The translations under genes and the position numbers were made by a program. The notes under the pieces are model-generated. The model was not told the origin of the DNA. It did not search any database and saw nothing but the letters and a program-made list of their open reading frames with translations. A stretch of DNA of 64,000 nt, from positions 2,418,001-2,482,000 of the forward strand of contig NC_085924.1 in the NCBI RefSeq assembly GCF_035222485.1, in the 5' to 3' direction. Below, in pieces: positions 24,930 through 35,604 of the stretch. Source of the DNA: Podospora pseudoanserina (Eukaryota; Ascomycota; Sordariomycetes; Sordariales; Podosporaceae). Within the stretch, counting starts at the first letter, position 1. Every line of letters starts with the position of its first letter.

Positions 24930-24994
24930 ATAAGCGAGTGCACCATATAAGCGAGTGCACCATATAAGCGAGTGCACCATATAAGCGAGTGCAC
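24930..24994 (+). repeat. Left subterminal 17-bp tandem repeat, 3.8 copies
   Basis: The unit ATAAGCGAGTGCACCAT repeats at 24930, 24947 and 24964, with a partial copy at 24981. It lies just inside the left end of the Fot1-like element, where pogo-type transposases usually bind. Confidence 0.95.
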
Positions 24995-25024
24995 TACTTT
25001 CCACCACGCTACGAATATTATCCT

Positions 25025-26783
25025 CAATTACACCACATTAACACAAGGAATTAACTATAATTACATTAGAAACAGCTGAATCAGATGCTTCTGCAGCTTC
25101 CTGGCAAGTGCGCGCATTATGGCCAGGCTTACCTCATACACCACAGCACTGAACCTTCGTACGAGCCCTCCCTGCATTACTACTATCCGGCTACGTTTTT
25201 ACACTTCTTCCCTATCTACGGCCTTCTAATCCAGTAGATCCTATACCTCTTGTATAGTAAGTGACTCTCTAAGCCTTATATATATTTTTTTTAGCTTTCC
25301 GGCGTTTATTTAGTACTTTATTAGCCTTACGAAGCGAAGACATTTCTGTACGAAGGAGAGCCATCTAGTGTATTATAACCGTAATACCTTTAGTAAGCTA
25401 ATCTACTATAGTTAATATTAAAGTTAGAGAGTTATTTTAATAGTTAATAATATAAGTTTTAATAAACGTTAATTATAAATTAGTTTCTCGAAGATTATAT
25501 AGCGTTTAAGAGACCTAAGAGAGTACTATATTTAGCTTTAAGGATAAAGCTATTAATATATAAAGCTTTATATTTAGTTTAAAAAATAATTTTTTTAAAT
25601 CGTATAATATAAAACTAATACTTATAAAGCTACTTTATATATTTTTTTCCGTTATAAAAGTAAAAAAAGTTTCGCGGAAGGTATAAAGGAATTTACACTT
25701 ACTTATATAATTAATATATATATATATTAAATCCTCGATTTAACGGCTATATATTTACTTTAATAGCTTAAAGTAGCTAATATCGAGTAATTAAAGGTAA
25801 TATAAAAAATATAAAAGTATATAAAGCATAATAATATTATTTTATTAGTAATAATATTTAAATTTAATTGAATAATAGCTTTCGTAAGCGTCGACGATTA
25901 ATAACCGATATTTATTTTTTATTCGAAATACCGTATAGTAATTAAGTTACTTAATTTAATTTAGGCCTATCGGATTAATAATTTAATTATTATTAATAAT
26001 TATAATATATTAAATAAATAGTAAATTATATTCGGTATATTAATTAATAAAATAGTATTACGCGGTTAAAATAAAATAAAAAGGAATAGCTTAATTAAAG
26101 GTATTAACTTTCTAAATTACTATTACTTATTTATAATTATTAGGTTAAACTAGTTTCGCTTTATTAAAACTATTTAAAATCGTAATTACTATACCCGCGA
26201 AAATAATATTTATTATAAACCTAGTCTTATCGAAATTATAAATATCGTTATTTATAATACTGTATTTAGCTTTAATATTCTATATAAACGTAAGCTATTT
26301 AATAATAAACTTTAAACCCTCGCATTTAGCCCTTTAATAATTATATTTACACGTAAAATATATACGAAGCTATAGCTAACGTTTAGCGAAGTTATATATT
26401 TAGAGCTTACTAATAGGAGGCGCGTTACGTACGCATAGTAGTTAGTTAGCTATATCTTTTATACTATATAATCTTAGTGGAAAAACTCGCGTATATAGCT
26501 TAATAATATATTAAATAGTAGTATTCTCTTCGGGTTAAATAAGCTTTTTCGATTTGGGCGTAGTATCGCGTCGTATAGGCCAGCCAGCGCGTCGTTATAA
26601 GAGAGTCGTATGGTAGACGTTATAGATCTTTCTTGCGGCTCGGAGGCTGAGATTTTTATCTTTTTCAAGAGCTTCGAGGACTAGGATCACCCTGGCTTCC
26701 TTTAAAGTAGGAGGTATATTGGGTTGTGTAGAAAAAGTTGATGTTGCGTGGAAGGATGGTGCGTCGCTTAAAAAGTGGTGCAC
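25025..26783 (-). pseudogene. Transposase remnant of the Fot1-like element
   Basis: Only the two ends can be read. At the start (26783 down to about 26590) is IPPTLKEARVILVLEALEKD..., the Fot1/pogo psq DNA-binding domain. At the end (about 25140-25025) is a CxxC-GxxGHNxRTC knuckle with one knuckle residue turned into a stop. The DDE catalytic core between them is lost in RIP-mutated AT-rich sequence with many stops in all frames. Several in-frame TAA/TAG codons stand where CAA/CAG would be expected. Confidence 0.75.
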
Positions 26784-26808
26784 TCGCTTATATGGTGCAC
26801 TCGCTTAT
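26775..26808 (-). repeat. Right subterminal 17-bp tandem repeat, 2 copies
   Basis: Two units (26775-26791 with one change, 26792-26808 perfect) are the inverse complement of the left-end repeat. The copy number differs between ends: nearly four left, two right. Confidence 0.93.
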
Positions 26809-26971
26809 AATGTACGTTAGTACATTTTATTATATTCAAGTCGGCAGCATCCCATAGCTCACTACCGTGTCCATCCTTGCGAAGCTTCCGCTGCCACTGC
26901 TTACTGCTTCTAGATTTCATAACCCAAGAGCGCCTTCAAAACCTCTTTTTCGTATCCCAACAACTCGATCC

Positions 26972-28902
26972 TCATATTCTGTTCTTCTTCCACGACTGCG
27001 GCGCTTCAACCATCAGGACGTCGTCATCCCTTCCTGATAGCCAGATTCTTTCACGCAAAACACTCCATATCTTCTGGTCTTGCCCGTCATTATCCTCCAC
27101 GCATTCCATCATCAAAAATCCATCTGATTGGCCCACTGGAATTATACCCCTGACCGAAGTCGTAATGGGGTCTTCCCCCTCGTCTTGAAAGACGTGCCCA
27201 AGATTCTGACAAGCCTCGCGTAAAGAGATTCCGCTTATCACGGCATTGCCCAGCGATGGCAGTGACGGGTATGTTGCTGAGATCCACTCCATCAATGTAG
27301 CCTGCACGTTGGAGGTCTCACCCTATCTCAGTTTGATAAGGCTTTCGATTTGAAGAACGGACAATGCAGTCTGAAGTCTCGAAAACTGGATGTTCTCTTG
27401 TGCCACACACTGCAGAGCAAGGTTCTTGATGATTTTCATGACGACCCAAATCTTGGCAGACACAGCTCTGTCAAGCCGTTCCGTCAAACTCTGCGAGCAA
27501 GAAATGGCAAAGGCTGGAGGCTGAGAGACTTGCTGTGCAAGAAACTCCATAGATGCATAAAGGAAGAGCATCATCGTTTTCGAAATTGGGAGCGTCATTA
27601 GCAACTCCTGGCTTTCCCGGTTCCTGTTCTGTTGGCCAAGCAGGCTGGATGGACCAATAGCCGTCAGCCAAAAGGCCATCCGTCACGCGGAGCTGTGAGC
27701 AATAGTCTTTCTCGCCCAGAATATTCAACCATTGTCTTCCCGAAACATCGATCTCTGTCAGAAGCGTACAAAGCTCTTTGGCCAAAAAGCATAGCGTGAG
27801 ATCTTTTGACTCCGAGACTCGTTCGAGCTCGGCTTTGATCTTCTAGATAGTGTCGTTTGCTTGCTTGATGTCGTTGTCTTTTTCGTGGGTCAGGACTGCT
27901 ATCTGTCGATCTTGGCTAGCTATGGTATCCTCTGCCGCTGCCAATTGCTGATCTTTGGTACTCGACTCTTGTTGGAACTGCTTCTCCATGCTTGTGATTT
28001 TGTCGTTCATCCGTCCCAACTCTTGTTGATGATCGTCCTTGACCTTTGCGAGTTCAGTTGTTAGGGTAGTAACGGTGGTGCCGACAACAGCCAGCTCTTC
28101 GACTTTGGCGGTCAGTTCGTGCTTGATATCCCGATCTCTTGTTTCTTATTGTTCAAATCCTGGGGGTTTTTTTCGATTTCGTTGACCTCTGTGGCGAGCT
28201 CTTCATCTTTCGCCACGAGTGCATTCTTCCGTATACCCAAACTCGATGCAAATATCTTCGTACCTTGCATCAGTCTCTTCCTTCATCTCAAAAAGCCGAT
28301 TTTGCGTTGAATTGAGCTCATCTCTCTTCGCCACAAGTTCATTTCGCAACACTACTAGCTCGTTCAACTTTGTCCCAAGCTCTCTGTCTTTCTCGAAGAG
28401 CTGGTATTTCAGGCGTTGGAGCTCATTGCTCAGCTGCTTAGAATAAAGAGTTGAATGTTTTCTGCCCAGCCAGAGAGATTATGCAAATTGGGCGCAGGGG
28501 GCAGCTTGCTCCTTCCTTTATAGCAAGGGAAGGCACCTTAGGAAGGCACGCGTGGTCTGGTGCTGGTGTACCGAAAGCTAGAGGCCTCAAAAGATTTCAG
28601 TCCCCCCCCGATAAGGCAGCCGTCTGGCGAGAAAGGAGGAATCCACCTACCTTCAGTACTTTGTTTGCATATTCGAGCCCTTTTGGGGTCTGCTGTTTCG
28701 GACAGGTAGGAGAACTATTACCTTGGTAAAGCTGGCTTCTTAACTGACTGGCATCATGGATCATGTCCTCCAGCGTGGTCTCTGACACTCGACGCGTCTT
28801 GCATGCTCTCGATGATTCAGGGCCTTGGCCCTGTCCCAAATTAACCATGCGAGAGCATTGCACCAACTTCTGCTGACTTTGTTTCCTCAAGGATTGCGAC
28901 AC
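26972..28902 (-). pseudogene. Decayed coiled-coil protein gene
   Basis: Read from 28902 leftward. First comes a short N-terminal part (ETTLEDMIHDASQLRSQLYQ), then a gap with a possible GTAATA donor. From about 28440 is a long heptad-rich stretch (KQLSNELQRLKYQLFEKDRELGTKL), which switches frame near 28230 and again near 28130 and continues through RDIKHELTAKVEEL...DNDIKQANDTI to a TAG at about 27845. The same sense resumes as KIKAELERVSESKDL, shifts frame again near 27480, hits a stop near 27322 and ends at 26972. At least three frameshifts and two nonsense codons interrupt one once-continuous protein. No catalytic domain is recognised. The right edge of the Fot1-like transposon is only 155 bases away. 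Confidence 0.65.
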
Positions 28903-29333
28903 AAGCGACAGCCACGTACCTCAAGGATGAGAGCGGGCTAAATCGAACCCTGTCGACCTTTGAGAACAGTTCGTGGCTAACATCCTACCATCATCGCCGC
29001 TGCACATTCAGTCACTACCCCTTCTAGGTTGAGATATCTTAGGCTTTCATCCCGGGCAGTAAATCCAGGAAGCTTAGGATTCATTCACGTTCTTCAGCAG
29101 GTCGTCTGTGCGCCCGAGATGTGTTGGTGGTGCGAGTGTCAGTGCCCTCGCACAGAACGTTACCTCACTCAGGGGTAATCTTTGACATTGACGTCACCTC
29201 TAGACGACTTTTCAATGTCCCCAACTGTGATCATTCACTGTCAGCTAATTTGATACACTCTGACTCGTGGTTTGAGGGCATCTGAATATACCATCAACAT
29301 CAGTAAACATACCCCTGACCTCGACAGGCCAAA
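28903..29333. other. Intergenic, promoter of the DUF3112 gene
   Basis: No supported ORF. It holds the upstream region of the membrane protein starting at 29334 and of the decayed coiled-coil gene in the other direction. Confidence 0.4.
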
Positions 29334-30470
29334 ATGTGCTACGCCCACGACCTCAACCCTACCCCTCAAGACATGGGCTCAACCCCATCACCCTCAACAT
29401 CCTTCGGCTACCCTACCTCACCACCATCGCTCCTCGTCAACGCCCCATCCAGCCTTCAACAACCTGTACGCCCCCATCACATCTCCCCCTTATTACCTAG
29501 GTAGTCACTAACCCCCACCTAGTCCAACCTAACAACCCCCTACCGCCCCCCCTCCGCCTACCCAGGCCTAATCCCCACACCCCCAGTCGACATCCCCCTC
29601 TGTTCCATCTTCCTCTTCCTCCTCCTCCTCCCCATCCCCCTCAACCTAACCCTCCACCACCTCTCCCTCTACCGCCACCGCCACCCCGGCATCTCCACCC
29701 GCCCCCTCATCCCAATCCTCCTCTCCGTCTTCTGCCTCCTCCGGATCCTAGCCCTCTCCTTAAGAATAGCCTGGTCCGTCCACCCCTCCAACCTCCGCCT
29801 CGAAATCGCCGCCGTGATCCTCTCCATGGCCGGTATCATCCTCCTCTACATCGCCAACCTAATCATAACGCGTCGCTGGGTGCGTGATTACGCCATTTTC
29901 GGTTATCGCACCCTGGTCAAGGGTTTTTTCCGGTTCTGGGCAGCGGTTGTTATTATTTGTCTCGTCATGGCGGTGGTGGTGAGCGTTAATTGTTATTTTA
30001 CTCACGATGGGGTTATACTTTGGGAATGTAGGAATGTGCTTCTTGTTGCGGTTGCGGTGTTGACTTTTGTAGCTTTTATACCTGTTTTGACGGTCGGGGT
30101 GGTGATGGTGGGGGATTTGGAGGATCATGAGGTGATTGATGGGGAGTACTCCCGTTTTAGGTCGAGGAGTGGGTTGCTTGCGGTGACGGCATTGTTGTTG
30201 ACGTTGGAGGCGGGGTTTAGGTTGGGGGTGATGTTTGATCCGAGGCCGTGGGGGGAGGAGAGGTGGTATCATTCGAGGGCGGCGTATTATTGCTTGGGGT
30301 ATGTGCTTGAGGTGGTGGTGGTTTGGTTGTTGACTGGGGGAAGGGTTTGGGGCGGGTTTAGGACGGGGGAGGTGTATAAGGGGCATTGGCCGGGGGGTGG
30401 GAGGCCGAGGGTGGAGAGGTGGGCTGACTGGGTTAATACTGAGGGGGAGGTTTATGGGGAGAGGGGGTAG
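29334..30470 (+). CDS. DUF3112-type integral membrane protein, 359 aa
   Basis: Exons 29334-29465 and 29523-30470; the 57-nt intron (GTACGC ... CACCTAG) keeps phase 0. After a Pro/Ser-rich N-terminus (about 60 residues) come seven probable membrane helices, beginning VDIPLCSIFLFLLLLPIPLNL and including ILLSVFCLLRILALSLRIAW, MAGIILLYIANLIITRRW, FWAAVVIICLVMAVVVSV, VLLVAVAVLTFVAFIPVL and YCLGYVLEVVVVWLL. The order, spacing and conserved LRI-x-W and FR-G positions fit the fungal DUF3112 family, whose function is unknown. The 5' half is C-rich, the 3' half G-rich, with a sharp change near 29870. Alone between two decayed or mobile-type loci, yet intact. Confidence 0.82.
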
Positions 30471-30568
30471 GAAGAGGGGCGGTAGACCGCTTTTGTTGAT
30501 AGGTACTGTTGGAAAAAGGAATTTTGTTGATTGGATTCATGGAATGAGTGTGATCGATTTGTCTATTC

Positions 30569-31114
30569 TCAAAGATCCTCCGGTCCATTCAACCCAAACG
30601 TCTCAAACACCTTGAGATAATGATGTCTTGGGTCCTCAGAGAGAGGATACCACCCCTTATTACTCATATCCAACACCATCCCCTGCACCGAGGCGAGTAT
30701 TAACTCGATGATATCAAAACAATCGTTCCGCCAGTCTTTGTATGCCTTGCTGGAGGGATCGTTGTTGGGAGACGGCACACCGTCATGAGTCAAATAATGA
30801 CCGAGTCGATGCCGAGAGAGAGAGGCACGAAGACACAGATTCCAGCGGCGAAGGATTCTGTTGGTTGTTACATTGTCCTTGAAGTAGGCGTAGTCGAGGG
30901 CGATTTGAGGAAGGGCGACGTAGAATCGCTTTGGTGGGATGTAATCCGCTTCGCTTTTCTTCGTCTGAGAACAGCCTTCGTATCTGATGTTTGGATTGTT
31001 GCTGGCGGTGAAGTTGGAGGTCATCTTGGGAATGTTGAGGGAGAGAGACATGCTGATAGGTGTTAGCGGTTGACTTGCAGAGAATGAAGGGCAGGAAGCA
31101 TAGGCAGGAAGCAT
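30569..31114 (-). CDS. Hypothetical protein, possibly derived from a Copia-type Gag (181 aa)
   Basis: One open frame; a start at the internal ATG 31051 (MSLSLNIPKMTSN) is as likely as 31114. The core WNLCLRASLSRHRLGHYLTHDG-P-P-ND...YKDW-ND...IIE-I resembles in spacing the N-terminal domain of Ty1/Copia Gag polyproteins (one helix ending in a Y-x-x-x-DG-x-P turn, then a W-x-x-D helix). No protease, integrase, reverse transcriptase or LTR lies nearby, so it would be a solo Gag remnant or a captured gene. The family match rests on memory of the pattern and is tentative. Could equally be an orphan fungal protein. Confidence 0.45.
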   Translation of the reverse strand: MLPAYASCPSFSASQPLTPISMSLSLNIPKMTSNFTASNNPNIRYEGCSQTKKSEADYIPPKRFYVALPQIALDYAYFKDNVTTNRILRRWNLCLRASLSRHRLGHYLTHDGVPSPNNDPSSKAYKDWRNDCFDIIELILASVQGMVLDMSNKGWYPLSEDPRHHYLKVFETFGLNGPEDL

Positions 31115-31899
31115 ACACTTTAAATGAAAGAGTTACAAGCAATTAAAGTCGTGGAAAACGGTTTGACGGAACCGCACCTTTGGCATCATGGGCTGAAAAG
31201 CAGACCACGCAATGTTTTGCGACCTCCCACTCAACTGGGCTTCAAAAGCTTGGTGCAACAGAGGACAAAGCAACAGGTCTCTTTTGTGGCTATTATGTAA
31301 CCGTTCGTCTGATGTGTCCATAAGTGAAAAGGGCCGCTCAGACGCAATTCTTTGTTCATGGATCACTGAAGTCAGGGTTCGGGATACAAGAGGCCGGCTG
31401 TCACCTCCTGCAACAATGAATCTCGTGTTGGCATCATGTCTCAGTCAGGGTTGGAAGATGAATTTGAGAAGGAAGCAGGGGGAAAAAAAGCACCAAAATA
31501 TGTGCCTGATTGACCCTCCCTCAGAGGAGCTATCCCCCGATCCCACCAGACTATGTGACCATCCCATAGACATGTACACCCTGTCGGTGGCCGTAGGCAC
31601 GCTCATGTATGTAGCTAATATTGCGCGGACGATGATCAAAGCTCCGGGAGTCGAATCCAGAACGCGTTGAATCAGTGGTGGCAGCTTGAGCCTGCTCTCA
31701 AGTCCCAACCACTGGGCCAATCAAAGTATATACTCACTCCGATTTATGAAATGTGGTCCTTGTTCGGCGCCTATAAGGCAAGGCAGTTGCTCCCTCCTTG
31801 TCACATGGTCAATAGAGTGTTTAGATGATCGGGTCTGTCTTTTTATTTCGACTTTGTATTGCTCCGATCGGTATCACATTCAGCTTCGTTTACTTTTCC
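31115..31899. other. Intergenic, with a tRNA-like pol III unit
   Basis: No protein gene. Contains the tRNA-derived candidate listed separately; the rest shows nothing I can name. Confidence 0.4.
31483..31727 (-). ncRNA. tRNA-derived pol III transcript or SINE-like element (candidate)
   Basis: On the minus strand a perfect pol III A box TGGCCCAGTGG (31719-31709) is followed 49 bases later by GATTCGACTCC (31657-31647), a B box with one mismatch. The first runs of four or more T downstream on that strand are at 31498-31495 and 31489-31483 (seven T), suitable pol III terminators. The acceptor and T-stem do not pair as in a working tRNA, so this is not a functional tRNA gene. A tRNA head, a 150-base body and a T-rich end match the build of fungal SINEs and of some pol III ncRNAs. 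Confidence 0.4.
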
Positions 31900-34150
31900 T
31901 CAGTTACCCTTTCCCTTGCCCTTGCCCTTTCCCTTGCCACCCTTGACCGCGTCGGCCGTCTCCAACACAGCAACACTCAAGCCCGGCAGGGTGAAGGTGA
32001 ACTTGCCGCCCTTTCCGGCCTTGATGAAGGTGGTCTTCTCCTTGACAACATTGATACCAGTGAAGGGGTCGTTGTATCCATACGGATCCTCCGGCCCAGT
32101 AAGCACCGTCAAGTTGGCAACCGCTCCCTCGTTAAGACCATCAAACTTCAACGACACCGGGATCAATTCAGTCGAGTTGTAGACGGCAGCCTTGAAGATA
32201 CCGGTGCCAGTCTCGCTCTTTCCGGCAACGTAGAACAGAGGGTCAAAGTTGGGCTTGCCGGCCGGGGCATCGACCGGGAGCGTCTCACGGATGATGTGGT
32301 GGGCGAGGATTCTCCAGACATACCAACTGGTCGAGCGAGTGGTGAGGGCCGGGTCAGCGGCATGCTGCACCCAGGTCATGCTCCATTGCCAGCGGTCCAA
32401 GCTGCGAAGACCAGGCGCGTAAGTAGCACCGATGATCTTGTCACCGTTTCTCTCAGTGCTGATCAGGAAGATAGCCTCAGCAACACTGCCGCCCCACCAA
32501 GGCAAGGGCATGAGATCTCCCTCCCAAGCGATACCACCGTTAGGATGCGTCGACGCAGCCTCGCCGATGAGCGTCACGTTATCCTTGCTCAAGTTATCGA
32601 ACTTGGCGAATCTCTCAACGAACTCATCGGGAGTCAGGTACGGGTGGTGATCACCGGCAGCGCCCGCGGGGATTGTCATGTTGTCGAAGATGGAGGGCGA
32701 GGCGATGATCTTGATGTCGGGGTACTTCTCGTTGAAGGCCTTCATCATCATGGGGAAGCGGTAGTTAATGTACGACTCGAAGCCAGCAGGGCGTCCGGCA
32801 AGCCAATCCTCGTTACCGATTTCAACCCACTTGACCTTCCAAGGCTTGGGGTGACCAAGCTTCGCGCGGACGGCACCCCATTTGGTGGTCTTAGCATCGC
32901 CAGTGAGGAACTCGATTTCGTCGAGAGCCTGTTGGATGACCCATCCCATCTCGGATTCGGGAACAAACGAGCCATCGAGGGCAAGACCAGCGAAGACACC
33001 GACAACTGTGGATGCGTTAGCAAGAGAAGTCACTCCAGAAAATGGGATCACATACTGGGCTCCAAGTTCATGTCATCGGCCCACTCCATGTACTCGACCA
33101 GACCCAAGCCAAGGGTTTGCTGGTACTCCCAGACACCAGCCATGCCCGGGCGATCCTTCAGGGGGCCAATGGTCTCGTACCACTTCCACCAAGTGTCCAA
33201 GGTGTTACCCTCGAGCATGTTGCCACCGGGGAAGCGCAAGAAGGTCTGTCAAGCGTTAACAAAGGCTCCTCTTTTCTGACTAGAGAGGACTTACCGGCTT
33301 CAGCTCAACCATCGTCTGCGCAAGATCAATTCTCAGTCCATTCTTCCTTCCTTTGAATGTCGGAGGGAACAAGCTGATCAAGTTGAGATCCAAAGATCCG
33401 TCCTTTGCGCCCTGCACCACATCATGTCAACCCAATTTCTATCTCAGCCAATATCAAAGAAGCACATACCTCGGCATCCCACTGCACAACAAAGGTGTTG
33501 TTGCTGTTGGGCGCATCCTTGAAAGGCACCAACTCAAACTCCTTCTCGGTCCACTTCCCCTTCTTACTCCCACCCTTCACCACCTTCTTGCCAAAGGTCT
33601 CCCCGGTAATCGCGCTGCGCAAGCTAACCTCAAAGTCACCCTTGTACTCACCAGTAACGTGGAAGCTACCAGTGTACTTCTGCCTCTTGACATCCATACC
33701 CCAAAACCCAGCATTGGCCAAGCCAACCTTCTTCCCCTTGGTGTCCTTGCCCTTGCCCTTGCCCTCCTTGGGGTTGGCGACATTGACGGAGTAAGGCAGC
33801 GCAGAGGAAAGGGGCTTGGCAAGCTTTTGAAGGGTAAGAGTAGCGCCACCGATGGGGCTCCAGTTGTCGAGGTTGGAGGGGAACTTCTCACTCCCTTGGA
33901 ACGCGCGGTTGGAGATGAGCTCGGCGTAGATGCCGCCGTCGCCGGAGTTGTTGATATCCTGTTTGCAGTCTCCATGTCAGCAGTGCGCAAAAACAAAAGG
34001 GAGATCTCGCAAAACACACACCTCGTGCATAAGACCATACATGATATCAGTCGTCTTATTCCCCCCCGAAGACTTGACAAACAAATCAATAGCCACACAT
34101 TGCGTCGACAGCACCAACAACGCCGCGAGGGCTGGCTTGAGGTGGATCAT
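31900..34150 (-). CDS. Secreted alpha-L-arabinofuranosidase, GH51, 676 aa
   Basis: Exons (minus): 34150-34022, 33958-33470, 33411-33295, 33245-33056, 33005-31900; every junction keeps phase. A signal peptide ([18 protein letters not shown]) leads. The family pattern is clear: [26 protein letters not shown] near the N-terminus, [12 protein letters not shown], then the TIM barrel with acid/base Glu in EIGNE (about E374) and the nucleophile in LIGE (about E457), and a beta-sandwich tail. The enzyme releases L-arabinose from arabinoxylan or arabinan outside the cell. Unusual: the C-terminus ends in a run of Gly-Lys repeats, and a second Lys/Gly insertion ([14 protein letters not shown]) sits in the N-terminal beta domain. 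Two CreA-like sites lie about 500 bases upstream. Confidence 0.93.
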
Positions 34151-35604
34151 CCTGCCGGTTTTACTTTGCACCACCACCAAGAAATGGTAATAAGCGCAAA
34201 AGCAGAATTGACACTGACAAGACTGAAGAGGAAGAAGAAGAATCCATGAGTTCTCGGAGGTCGGTCAACGACGATGGTTTTAAGCATCCCCTTCTTCCCC
34301 TCACACACCGAGAAATCCATCGAGTTACAACAACCGCGGCCTTGCCACCCGATGATCCGCCAGACCGTGATCTAAACAAAACATGCTGAATCCAGGTTCC
34401 CGGGATGCTTCAATATAGGCAAATATCTGGCGGGTGGGTATTTGGGTTGATGTGGTGGGTTGATCTTGGGAGGCGTTTGGTAGAAGCGCTCCAATGCTGT
34501 GGTGGGTAAGGTTTGCGGGTGGCTGTTTTGGTGCGACGCTATGCAGGGGGGCGACGGGTATTTAGAAAGATCGTGGGAACAGCTCTTCGCCGTTGGGTGA
34601 TGTGGTGCAGTTGAGGGTGCCAATGCCGAACCGAACCGATCACCAAGCCGGGGACTCGGGAGCGGGGGAGGATGAGCCATTGCCGGGAGATCGAGAGAAC
34701 CAAGGTAAAGAGCGGAGAAGGGTTTTGGGGATTGTGCAGTCGGTGGAGAATGCAATGACATACCGAGCGGCGAGTACCGTCAACATCCATTCCACGTTAC
34801 ATTGCTGTTCTAGCATGCGCACCAATAGAAAGGTCACACCTAGGCTCCATCTGAGTCAAACTTTGTTCGGAAAATATGAAAGTAAAGTTATACAAAAGTC
34901 TTGAGCATAGCTCCAGATCGGGACGGCCGTCATCCTCATCCCATTAGCGGTACCTAATCTGATAATCCTCATGAGAGCATGGGAATGGATTCATGCATTT
35001 AGACTAGCTACGATGCACCTACCGACCTAGTTCCCCTGGATGTTGTAGGGTAATTTGAGGATATATGATGGTCTGACGGGCCCGTTTTCTGGTAAAAGTT
35101 CACCTTGGGTATCTTACGCGGATGTGGCAAAGTGTTAAACATGAATACAAGTGGTTATTAACCAAGGTACTCTTCCTGTTGTCCATCTTGGAACTTCATT
35201 TCCGAAGGAGCTTATCAACAGCGGTGGACATCATGGCTGAGGATTGTGCTCAAAGCGAAGGGACTATGGCTGGTGAAGGAGAACGGAGCATGTCAAAGGC
35301 ACTTGAAGGTTGTCTGAACACCTCGAAACTCGTCGTCGACCTTGGTTTAGTGATTATCCTATCTATGACTATCCTATGACATCGGTACCCAGGCTCCGAC
35401 ATCCACCGAAATTGACCCAAGACCTCTATTCGATATGAGTAAGGTACCATCAAGTATTGATCGCCATATATAATGGGAATTGCGTTTCAATCGCTCATGT
35501 TGCTCCATTCTCCTTTATCATGACTCTCTTCTTCACCACAAAACGGTCTCCCTTCATCATTTTCTTCAGAAAAGGCTTGAATCGTCGTCGAAAAATGAAT
35601 CGTC
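34151..35604. other. Long intergenic region: GH51 promoter
   Basis: 1.45 kb upstream of the arabinofuranosidase and downstream of the decayed NACHT gene. Reading frames on either strand (e.g. 34761-34372 minus) are low-complexity and unsupported. Two GC-rich CreA-like sites are listed separately. Otherwise nothing seen. Confidence 0.45.
34648..34667 (+). promoter_or_regulatory. Pair of CreA-like sites upstream of GH51
   Basis: CCGGGG (34648-34653) and GCGGGG (34662-34667) both fit the carbon-catabolite repressor consensus SYGGRG. They lie close together about 500 bases before the GH51 start. CreA/CRE-1 repression through paired sites is established for plant-cell-wall hydrolase genes. The match is from sequence alone. 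Confidence 0.3.

Larger units (their letters stand above)
24921..26817. mobile_element. Fot1/pogo-type DNA transposon (Tc1/mariner superfamily), RIP-degraded, 1897 bp
   Basis: The element begins ACGTACATTATAAGCG and ends with its inverse complement, and it is flanked by TA on both sides (24919-24920 and 26818-26819), as expected for Tc1/mariner insertions. Length is that of Fot1. Transposase remnants lie on the minus strand. Near the right end (26783-26590) is a pogo-type psq helix-turn-helix (KDKNLSLRAARKIYNV). Near 26500 is KL-x-x-EE...YI-KL...FP-RL with stop codons. At the left end (about 25140-25030) is a C-terminal zinc knuckle, CCGV-stop-GKPGHNARTC. From about 25240 to 26590 the DNA is extremely AT-rich and nearly free of CA and TG dinucleotides, the mark of RIP. 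Not autonomous. Confidence 0.9.

Noticed and set aside
31640-31727. Functional tRNA gene
   Set aside because: A and B boxes are present, but the acceptor stem does not pair and the T stem has a mismatch; kept only as a tRNA-derived candidate.
34372-34761. Minus-strand ORF of 129 codons in the GH51 promoter
   Set aside because: Pro/His/Ser-rich, no domain, overlaps other frames; composition typical of non-coding promoter DNA.
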